Positions 8,444 through 14,669 of a stretch of DNA of 16,741 nucleotides are shown piece after piece. Location of the stretch: contig JAQICF010000082.1 in the NCBI GenBank assembly GCA_027858795.1, positions 1-16,741 of the forward strand. Direction: 5' to 3'. The translations under genes were made by a program, and so were the position numbers. The stretch is from Candidatus Delongbacteria bacterium (GTDB lineage Bacteria; Delongbacteria; UBA4055). Below the pieces are notes generated by a model. It worked only from the letters and a program-made list of their open reading frames with translations, did not search any database and had not been told where the DNA came from. Each line of letters begins with the position of its first letter. The stretch's first letter is position 1.

Positions 8444-8472
8444 TTTACACACAGCTGTTATAAACGTAAATT
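8444..8472 (+). promoter_or_regulatory. Candidate promoter, TTTACA-N17-TAAATT
   Basis: TTTACA at 8444-8449 and TAAATT at 8467-8472, 17 nt apart, identical in both boxes and spacing to the element at 7669. It lies 47 nt before the lipoprotein start and directly after a terminator. Confidence 0.5.
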
Positions 8473-8519
8473 GAAATGGATCTAAATAATATAAAAAAAT
8501 AAAATATAGGAGTAGGATT

Positions 8520-9824
8520 ATGAAAAAATTATTTCAGGTATTAATTACAGTTTTTATAAGTGCATTATTATTAAACACTATTGGTTGTAGTGATGATGAT
8601 AACCCAACTTCACCACCACCTCCAATACAGACAGCTCTTAAAATAGTTGTTAAAAGTAGCTCGGATAGCTCTTTGATACAAAATTCAAATGTTGTTATTT
8701 TTCAAGCAGAGACCAAAGAAGCTTACTTAAGAGATATCAGTGATACTGATGGAAATGCTTACTTTGATTGTGAGGAAGGTAACTACTATGTTGAGTTAGC
8801 TGCTCAAGGATTTGATCCATCTCCAGCTACAAATGTTACACCAATACCATTTTATGTAATGGAACATGATACAACAACAAAAACATATTACCTGGATTCA
8901 AATGTTGTGGCTAATTCCGGTTATATCAAGGGCTTTGTAGAGCCTGCGGTTAACAATTGTCTTATCCAAGCAGTAACAGCAGGAGGAACAGAGAAATATG
9001 CTACTGTTTCAGGTCCCGATGGATTCTTTATACTCTACAATATTCCTTTTAATACCTATACAATAGAAGCTCTCAAAGCAGGTTATCAAATGGATGCGGT
9101 TGTAAATTCTACTATTCCACAAGCAACGATTTATGATTCTGTAACAGTAAATATCTCTCCATACGCAGGTTCAGCTCTTTCAGGATCAGTATCTTTTCTT
9201 GCAACTACAGATACTCTTGATGTGGATATAGTTCTAAGAGATCCTATTACAATGGCTGTGATTCCTGGTATGATTACAAGAGAGCTGACAGGAAATTATT
9301 CTCTTGATAGTATTCCTGATGGAGATTTTATTGCATGGGCATCTTTTGAAAATGATGGATATGTCATCGATCCTGACTGGATCTTTAAAAATCCTGATGG
9401 ACTTGACCTCTCATTCCCAACTGATAATAATACAACTTTGAATTTCAGCCTTACAGGTTCGATAAATATGATATCTCCTACTAATCCTGCGGATTCTATT
9501 TATGCATTTGAAGCTGATTCCCTTATACCAACCTTTTCATGGGGACCATATGCATCAACAAAAGAATGGATTATAGAAGTGAGAGATCTAAACGGTAATG
9601 TTATTTGGGGTGGTTTTGATGCAAGTGGTGTTGTTCAACATCAGCAAATATCAAAAGATACATATAGTGTTGAATATAATTTTGATGGCTCAGCATCAGC
9701 GAATTTAGTACCTGGCAACATATATCAATGGAAGATATATGCAGATGATGATACTGCACTTAATGTGCAAACACTGATATCTGCATCGGAGGATCTGAGA
9801 GGAGTATTTACAGTACCTGAATAA
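8520..9824 (+). CDS. Lipoprotein with repeated carboxypeptidase-regulatory-like domains
   Basis: 434 residues. The signal ends LLLNTIGC with the lipidation cysteine at C23, followed by SDDDNPTSPPPP, an acidic and Pro-rich tether often seen in surface lipoproteins of the FCB group. Beyond it lie beta-sandwich-like modules. Residues about 39-110 (LKIVVKSSSD..., DTDGNAYFD...GNYYVELAAQGF) and 135-195 (YIKGFVEP..., GPDGFFILYNIPFNTYTIEALKAGY) read as carboxypeptidase D regulatory-like folds. A third, weaker copy spans about 215-300 (ALSGSVSF..., GNYSLDSIPDGDFIAWASF). The last 120 residues (FSWGPYASTKEWIIEVRD...) look like a fibronectin III or Ig-like unit. No catalytic domain is visible, so a structural or binding role at the cell surface is inferred. 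It has a good ribosome site (AGGAG) and its own promoter candidate. Confidence 0.8.
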   Translation: MKKLFQVLITVFISALLLNTIGCSDDDNPTSPPPPIQTALKIVVKSSSDSSLIQNSNVVIFQAETKEAYLRDISDTDGNAYFDCEEGNYYVELAAQGFDPSPATNVTPIPFYVMEHDTTTKTYYLDSNVVANSGYIKGFVEPAVNNCLIQAVTAGGTEKYATVSGPDGFFILYNIPFNTYTIEALKAGYQMDAVVNSTIPQATIYDSVTVNISPYAGSALSGSVSFLATTDTLDVDIVLRDPITMAVIPGMITRELTGNYSLDSIPDGDFIAWASFENDGYVIDPDWIFKNPDGLDLSFPTDNNTTLNFSLTGSINMISPTNPADSIYAFEADSLIPTFSWGPYASTKEWIIEVRDLNGNVIWGGFDASGVVQHQQISKDTYSVEYNFDGSASANLVPGNIYQWKIYADDDTALNVQTLISASEDLRGVFTVPE

Positions 9825-9832
9825 AATTTTCC

Positions 9833-9872
9833 AAATATGTACGGGTCGCAGATCTGCGACCCGTACATATTT
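9833..9872. repeat. 40-bp perfect palindrome
   Basis: The two 20-nt arms are exact reverse complements with no spacer; the centre lies between 9852 and 9853. The GC-rich heart GGGTCGCAGATCTGCGACCC is flanked by A/T-rich arm ends. It begins 9 nt after the lipoprotein stop codon. No real T-run follows (only TTTATC), but as RNA it would form a very stable stem and could stop or protect transcripts. It shares its core with the palindrome at 4730-4757 inside mutA. Confidence 0.9.
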
Positions 9873-9938
9873 ATCATTTATCTAATTAATCCAAAAAACA
9901 TATCGTAAATACTATTTTTATTTAATATCTTATAAACC

Positions 9939-11708
9939 ATGAGAAAAGAAGGACCCGATGATTATATAAAAGCCAAGGTATCAACTTCAACATTGAAGAG
10001 GATACTTGTATTCTTTAAAGGACATGAGAAAGCAATATTTTTGGCAATTCTTGCTGTTGTTTTAACTACAGCTTTGAATGCAGCTTTGCCTTTAGTTTTC
10101 AGAGAAATGATCGATAATGCGATCCCTTCAAAAGACCTTGGGCTTGTATTCAAATTTGCGAGTTACTATCTTGTTTTACTCATATTATTTGGTGGAATTC
10201 AATATTTCGAGATGATAATCGTCGGTTTCATGGGTATCGACATTGTCAATAATATCAAAAATGTAATGCTGAAGCATATCATGTCCCTATCAATATCCTT
10301 CTTTGACAGACTTGGAAGTGGAAGATTGATTAGTAGAATAGAAGCGGATTCTCAGAAGTTATTTATGCTGTTCTCTTCTATCGGCTTATCTCTTTTGAAT
10401 GGTGTTTTGAATATCTTAATAGCTTTATCAATAATGTTCTATACAAATGTGAAGCTGACACTATTTGTTCTGGCTATAAGTCCGGTATATCTTCTCGGAA
10501 CGTATTTGATATTCAGTAAAATGAGACCGATGTTCAGAAAGGAAAGGGAGCTTTATGCAACGATAGTTAATTTTCTCAGCGAGCATATAAAGGCTATCCC
10601 GTTACTTAGAAACTTGAACAATCTTAATTGGTCGAAGAAAAAATTCCATAAAATGAATGAAGAGAAAAGATGGTATGAATTCAAAATTTATATCATAGAG
10701 CAGAGTATATGGTTTGTAATGATGCTTTGTCCACAGATAGTTATAGCATTGATACTTTACAACAGTGTTGACTGGATAAAAGAGGATATAATCACTATCG
10801 GTACTGTATGGATGTTTATACAGTATATCCATCTGGCAATTCAACCACTGATAATGATCTCTGAGCAGATAAGAGAACTTCAAAGAGCATTTGGTGCAGC
10901 TGACAGGATATTCGAGATACTTGATACTGAACCTGAAGTAAAAGACAGTGAAAATCCTGTTGTGGAACTGGATTTTTCAGAGAAAATAGAATTCAGGAAT
11001 GTTTCGTTCCAGTACGAACCTGATAAACCGGTTCTTAAGGATCTTTCACTTACAATAGAAAAAGGTACTACAGTTGCAATAGTGGGAGCTACAGGATCTG
11101 GCAAAACTACTATTATTTCATTGCTTTCAAGATTTTACGATCCTGACGAAGGAAGTATCTTAATTGATGGAATAGATCTGAGAGATATTAAGCAAAGTAC
11201 TCTTAGATCTAAGATGAGCCTTGTCCTGCAGGATATTTTTCTTTTCCCTGGAAATATTATGGATAACTTGAGAGTATTAAGAAATGATATTTCAGAGGAA
11301 AAAGTAGTTGAAGCAGCTAAGAAAATGGGTATATACAACTATCTGAAAGCTTTCCCGGAAGGTCTTAATACAGAACTTTCTGAGGACGGTGGCAATCTTT
11401 CATTTGGAGAAAGACAGCTTTTATCATTCTCAAGAGCCCTTACATTCGACCCTGAAATACTTATTATGGACGAAGCAACCAGCTCAATTGATCCATATAC
11501 CGAGGCTGAAATCCAGAGAAGTATGCAAAAACTTCTCATGGGGAGAACTTCTATAATCATAGCTCACAGGCTTTCCACTATAGAACACGCGGACAAGATA
11601 ATCGTTCTTGATCATGGAGAACTTATTGAACAGGGAACACATCACGAATTGATGAAAATGAAAAATTTATACGCGAATCTTTACTGGACTCAGACAGGAA
11701 TTGAATAA
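9939..11708 (+). CDS. ABC exporter half-transporter with altered signature motif
   Basis: 589 residues, membrane domain fused to ATPase domain in the usual exporter order. Six hydrophobic segments occupy about residues 30-310; the nucleotide-binding domain is about 348-589. The ATPase motifs are Walker A GATGSGKTT at 383-391, Q-loop Q431, signature LSFGERQ at 487-493 (consensus LSGGQ), Walker B ILIMDE with D511 and catalytic E512, and switch H543 in IAHRLST. A normal Walker B with an abnormal signature is the pattern of the catalytically complete member of a heterodimeric exporter such as TM288-type proteins. The matching degenerate partner is encoded at 12829-14586. Its ATG has no Shine-Dalgarno sequence. 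TATCTT at 9926 lies 7 nt before it, so a leaderless mRNA is possible. Substrate unknown. Confidence 0.95.
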   Translation: MRKEGPDDYIKAKVSTSTLKRILVFFKGHEKAIFLAILAVVLTTALNAALPLVFREMIDNAIPSKDLGLVFKFASYYLVLLILFGGIQYFEMIIVGFMGIDIVNNIKNVMLKHIMSLSISFFDRLGSGRLISRIEADSQKLFMLFSSIGLSLLNGVLNILIALSIMFYTNVKLTLFVLAISPVYLLGTYLIFSKMRPMFRKERELYATIVNFLSEHIKAIPLLRNLNNLNWSKKKFHKMNEEKRWYEFKIYIIEQSIWFVMMLCPQIVIALILYNSVDWIKEDIITIGTVWMFIQYIHLAIQPLIMISEQIRELQRAFGAADRIFEILDTEPEVKDSENPVVELDFSEKIEFRNVSFQYEPDKPVLKDLSLTIEKGTTVAIVGATGSGKTTIISLLSRFYDPDEGSILIDGIDLRDIKQSTLRSKMSLVLQDIFLFPGNIMDNLRVLRNDISEEKVVEAAKKMGIYNYLKAFPEGLNTELSEDGGNLSFGERQLLSFSRALTFDPEILIMDEATSSIDPYTEAEIQRSMQKLLMGRTSIIIAHRLSTIEHADKIIVLDHGELIEQGTHHELMKMKNLYANLYWTQTGIE

Positions 11709-11771
11709 AACAGTTCATAAATATTTTCTCTATTTAGCTATATAATCAATGTGTCACAGGCTCAAAATGTG

Positions 11772-11794
11772 CAAATAATATTAAATATTATTTG
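11772..11794. promoter_or_regulatory. 23-bp A/T-rich palindrome, possible operator
   Basis: CAAATAATATT (11772-11782) and AATATTATTTG (11784-11794) are perfect inverted repeats around a single A. It lies in the 210-nt gap before the acidic lipoprotein gene, which otherwise holds only a T7A7 run and no gene. The symmetry and size suit a dimeric repressor site, or a weak terminator hairpin for the ABC gene upstream. This is inference. Confidence 0.35.
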
Positions 11795-11918
11795 GTATTG
11801 CTTTTTTTAAAAAAAGAGTTAAATATCCGTTTAAGAGCACTTATCAGAAAAAGATATTGCTAAATAAACTTAAATGGAAATGCGGTAAAAACTATCATTT
11901 AAATTAATAGGGGATAAA

Positions 11919-12218
11919 ATGAAAATTGCAACAAGATTGGTCTATCTAATGATCATAATAGCGCTGTTAACATTTGTAGGATGTAAAGGCAATCCGGATG
12001 TTAAACAAAATGAAGATGTTCAGATCGATAAAGAAACTATGGTCGATGATGTAGACGATAACCTCAACAGTGATGAAATTAACTTTGATGATGATTCACT
12101 TGACACAGAAGATATCTCTGAAGAGGATATGAAAATCTTTGAAGATGACCTGAATGGAGATATTGAGGAATTGGACGAAAATGATTTATCTGATGACGAA
12201 GATTCAGAAGAAGAATAA
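11919..12218 (+). CDS. Small, highly acidic lipoprotein
   Basis: 99 residues. A hydrophobic signal (residues 5-20) ends LLTFVGC, giving lipidation at C22 by signal peptidase II. The mature part is 78 residues, of which about 36 are Asp or Glu and only four Lys, with no cysteine beyond the lipidated one. It shows no recognisable domain and is probably disordered. It is set between two ABC half-transporter genes and followed 76 nt later by an Asp-rich secreted protein; both contain a DDVDD run. The ribosome site AGGGG lies 5-6 nt before the ATG. An acidic, lipid-anchored partner could bind cations or a basic substrate handled by the transporter, but this is speculation; I do not recognise the family. 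Confidence 0.72.
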   Translation: MKIATRLVYLMIIIALLTFVGCKGNPDVKQNEDVQIDKETMVDDVDDNLNSDEINFDDDSLDTEDISEEDMKIFEDDLNGDIEELDENDLSDDEDSEEE

Positions 12219-12227
12219 TAAAAAACT

Positions 12228-12272
12228 ATGACAGATCTGATCTGGACAAAACTGTTCTGATCAAGGTGTCAT
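12228..12272 (+). other. Hairpin between the two acidic-protein genes
   Basis: ATGACA (12228-12233) pairs with TGTCAT (12267-12272), and after a small internal loop TGATC (12238-12242) pairs with GATCA (12259-12263). It is followed by TTTAATG, not a full T-run, so it may be a partial terminator or processing site inside the operon. Confidence 0.35.
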
Positions 12273-12294
12273 TTAATGTTAGATAGGAGTAATT

Positions 12295-12642
12295 ATGAAA
12301 AAATTGATCAATCTCTTTATGATTGTTCTGTTACTGGCTGCGACAGGTCTTAAAGCTAACCAGAACGGGTCCTTAGTTTTAAGTGGTAAGGAATGTCAGG
12401 AAGTTGGAGCGGGTGATGATGTAGACGACGATGAAGGTGAAACACCCGATGATGACAGTGATGACGATGGTGTAATTCCAGATGATGACGGTGTGACTCC
12501 AGATGATGATGACAGTGATGACGATGGTGAAACTCCAGATGACGATGACGGTGAAACTCCAGATGATGATGACAGTGATGACGATGGTGAAACTCCAGAT
12601 GACGATGATGGTGATGACGATGATGGTGACTGGGACGAATAG
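12295..12642 (+). CDS. Secreted Asp-rich repeat protein
   Basis: 115 residues. A Sec signal peptide (residues 1-21, cleavage likely after LKA) is followed by a short neutral stretch with one cysteine (C34 in GKECQEVG). From residue 41 to the end, 42 of 75 residues are Asp. The Asp tract is a repeat of DDDSDDDGETP and DDDDGETP units. The last two copies (from P69 and from P89) are 20 residues long and match a 60-bp tandem DNA duplication. The spacing is reminiscent of Asp-rich calcium loops such as thrombospondin type 3, but the full consensus is absent, as is the RTX nonapeptide. Cation binding in the periplasm or outside is inferred. The ribosome site is TAGGAG, and a strong terminator follows. 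No family recognised. Confidence 0.75.
   Translation: MKKLINLFMIVLLLAATGLKANQNGSLVLSGKECQEVGAGDDVDDDEGETPDDDSDDDGVIPDDDGVTPDDDDSDDDGETPDDDDGETPDDDDSDDDGETPDDDDGDDDDGDWDE
12499..12608. repeat. 60-bp tandem repeat inside the Asp-rich gene
   Basis: Bases 12499-12548 and 12559-12608 are identical over 50 nt, including synonymous GAT/GAC choices, so the duplication is recent. The period is 60 nt (20 codons), which keeps the frame. The second copy diverges after that into GATGGTGATGAC. Confidence 0.85.
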
Positions 12643-12666
12643 AAAATTAATTAAAACGTTAATTAA

Positions 12667-12692
12667 AAGGTCGGTTTTCCGGCCTTTTTTTT
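12667..12692 (+). terminator. Rho-independent terminator after the Asp-rich gene
   Basis: AAGGTCGG (12667-12674), loop TTTT, CCGGCCTT (12679-12686) with one T-G pair, and a run of eight T that starts inside the stem. Confidence 0.88.
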
Positions 12693-12730
12693 ATATATTC
12701 AATATTGATAAAATTCTAAAAAAGAAATTT

Positions 12731-12778
12731 AAGTCAGTCTGAGTTAATCGAAGACTAAGACTTGATAGGTGTAAGTCT
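12731..12778 (+). promoter_or_regulatory. Leader with mutually exclusive hairpins before the second ABC gene
   Basis: AAGTC/GTCT (12731-12740) can pair with AGAC/GACTT (12752-12763), or AGACTT (12758-12763) can instead pair with AAGTCT (12773-12778). The two structures compete for the same bases, 50-100 nt before the start codon. No regulator or ligand is recognised. Confidence 0.35.
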
Positions 12779-12819
12779 AGCATTTCGATAAACTCAATGT
12801 GACTTACTTCAAAGAAATA

Positions 12820-12825
12820 AAGGGA
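12820..12825 (+). promoter_or_regulatory. Ribosome binding site deciding the second ABC start
   Basis: AAGGGA lies just before ATG at 12829. The upstream in-frame GTG at 12799 has no purine-rich site before it. Confidence 0.55.
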
Positions 12826-12828
12826 ATT

Positions 12829-14586
12829 ATGTTTTTATATTTTAAATGGTTCTGGCAGTTCTGGAAACAAGCAAAGAAAAAGTTGCTTCTGGTCCTCTTT
12901 ATTACAATGATAACCATTGTGGCAAAGACTGCATTTCCTATACTTTTAAAATATATCGTGGATGAACTCGGTGGAGATTATCAGGTAGATCAGATGCATG
13001 AAGTTATCTTGATTTATCTTGCTGCTGCTATTGTGCATGAATTACTTGCTGTTGCGCTACCTAATTTTAGAGCATATCTGAATATCCTTTTCACGGTGAT
13101 GATCAGAAATAAATACTTTAAGTCTTTTACAAAGAAAAACGAACATTTCTTCAAAAGGTTCAGAACGGGAGATCTTCTTACAAGATTAACTGATGATATA
13201 GACGGTGCCTGGGATAGAATATCATGGTATTCCTGCTCAGGGGTTCTTAGACCTGTGGAAGCTGTCCTTGTTCTGGTATTTACTCTCGGAGTTATGTTCT
13301 ATTACTCAGTTCCTCTGACTTTATATACCTTTATTCCTTTACCATTTCTGGTTATTATCCTTTCAAAGACCGAAGATAAAATGGTTAGATATACTACAGC
13401 TAAACAGAAGTCTATTTCAGACTGTAATAATGTGCTTGAAGCATGTTTTTCAGGGATAAGAGTTATTAAGACCACACAAAGTGAGTTTGACCAGATAAGA
13501 AAGTATAATGAGGTTCTTGAGGAAAGAGTTAAAAGAGAGAAAGAATTTCTCAAGATCAATCAGGTGATCCAGTTCTTTTCGATGCTTGTTAATAATGCAG
13601 GTTCGATTATCGTTATATTCATCGGTAGTGTTTATGTAGTCAGAGAAGGGATAACTTTAGGAACACTTTTATTATTCATCATATATCTTCAACAACTAGT
13701 AAATCCTATCTGGACTATAAGTTGGTTCTATGCCTCTTCAAAGCAGGTATTCCGGTACGTTGACAGACTTGTAGAGACAGAAACTGGTGATGATCATGAT
13801 ATTTCAAAGAATAGAACTAAGAAGGTCGATGATTTTAACGGAATTTCAGTTGTTAATGTTGATTTTAAATTCGATGACAGTGAAAAAAATTCTATAAACA
13901 ATGTATCTTTCAACCTGCAGAAAGGAGAAAGTCTTGCCGTAGTAGGTGCTGTTGGAAGCGGGAAATCAACTTTACTGGAGATAATTGTAGGCAATCTTCG
14001 ACCTTCAGCAGGTCAAGTAACGATAAATGGGATCCCAATTGATGAAATTGAGAATGATTCCTTAGGTGATATCATAGGGTATATTAAGCAGGAGAATGTT
14101 CTTTTCTCGGAGACAATAAAGCATAATCTTGAGCTCGGAGATGAATTCACCGATGAAGAGATAGAGCAGAATTTAAAGACTACTATTATGACCGATGAGA
14201 TAAATAAGTTCCCTAAGAAAATGGAAACAGTTCTAGGTAAAAAGGGTCTGAGTCTTTCCGGAGGGCAAAAGCAGAGATTGTCTATTGCAAGAACACTTAT
14301 ACGAAAGCCTAAGCTCCTTTTAATGGATGATTGTACTGCCGCTATGGATGCTCATACTGAGAAGATCTTCTGGAGCAATTTTAAGGAAAATTTACCGGAT
14401 ACTAGCTGCATTATAGTTACACACAGACTTGCTACAGCACTTCATGCAGATAAGGTTATAGTTCTAAGTGATAATAAAATGGTTGAGTATGATACTGTAG
14501 AGAATTTATCCAAGGATGGTACTTTATTCATGAAGATCATGACAGGGGATCTAGATCACGATATAAAGGATGAGATTAAAAGTTAG
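12829..14586 (+). CDS. ABC exporter half-transporter with degenerate Walker B
   Basis: 585 residues from the ATG (595 if the GTG at 12799 is used). Six membrane segments lie within about residues 18-300 and the ATPase domain at about 340-585. The motifs are Walker A GAVGSGKST at 373-381, Q-loop Q421, a consensus signature LSGGQKQ from 476, and Walker B LLLMDD. In that Walker B, D501 stands where the catalytic Glu belongs. Switch H532 in VTHRLAT is kept. Asp in place of the Walker B Glu is the hallmark of the degenerate member of heterodimeric exporters (TM287-like), and its intact signature would complete the working site of the protein at 9939-11708. It has its own leader after a terminator, so the two halves may be expressed from separate promoters. 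Substrate unknown. Confidence 0.95.
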   Translation: MFLYFKWFWQFWKQAKKKLLLVLFITMITIVAKTAFPILLKYIVDELGGDYQVDQMHEVILIYLAAAIVHELLAVALPNFRAYLNILFTVMIRNKYFKSFTKKNEHFFKRFRTGDLLTRLTDDIDGAWDRISWYSCSGVLRPVEAVLVLVFTLGVMFYYSVPLTLYTFIPLPFLVIILSKTEDKMVRYTTAKQKSISDCNNVLEACFSGIRVIKTTQSEFDQIRKYNEVLEERVKREKEFLKINQVIQFFSMLVNNAGSIIVIFIGSVYVVREGITLGTLLLFIIYLQQLVNPIWTISWFYASSKQVFRYVDRLVETETGDDHDISKNRTKKVDDFNGISVVNVDFKFDDSEKNSINNVSFNLQKGESLAVVGAVGSGKSTLLEIIVGNLRPSAGQVTINGIPIDEIENDSLGDIIGYIKQENVLFSETIKHNLELGDEFTDEEIEQNLKTTIMTDEINKFPKKMETVLGKKGLSLSGGQKQRLSIARTLIRKPKLLLMDDCTAAMDAHTEKIFWSNFKENLPDTSCIIVTHRLATALHADKVIVLSDNKMVEYDTVENLSKDGTLFMKIMTGDLDHDIKDEIKS

Positions 14587-14632
14587 TGGCAAGTGGTAAG
14601 TGGTCAGTAGGGGCAGGCTCCTATGTCTGCCC
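14584..14632. repeat. AGTGG tandem run plus GTAGGGGC-type hairpin
   Basis: Three AGTGG-type repeats (14584-14605) overlap the stop codon region of the ABC gene. They lead into GTAGGGGCAG with GGGCAG (14611-14616) pairing with CTGCCC (14627-14632). No T-run follows directly. It occupies most of the 83-nt gap between convergent genes, where I see no classical terminator for either strand. Confidence 0.5.
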
Positions 14633-14669
14633 GGATGCGGTCGTAGAGCTAATGTAAAACGTCCTTTTT

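Noticed and set aside
12499..12618. CRISPR-like direct repeats
   Set aside because: The 60-bp units are tandem without spacers, in frame with a coding Asp tract and composed of GAT/GAC codons.
12295..12642. RTX-type calcium-binding repeats exported by the ABC pair
   Set aside because: No GGxGxDxxx nonapeptides, a Sec signal peptide is present, and no HlyD or TolC partner gene is near.
12503..12742. Overlapping reading frame rich in Met and Thr in the Asp-repeat gene
   Set aside because: It is the +1 shadow of GAT/GAC repeats, has no ribosome site and no signal for export or function.
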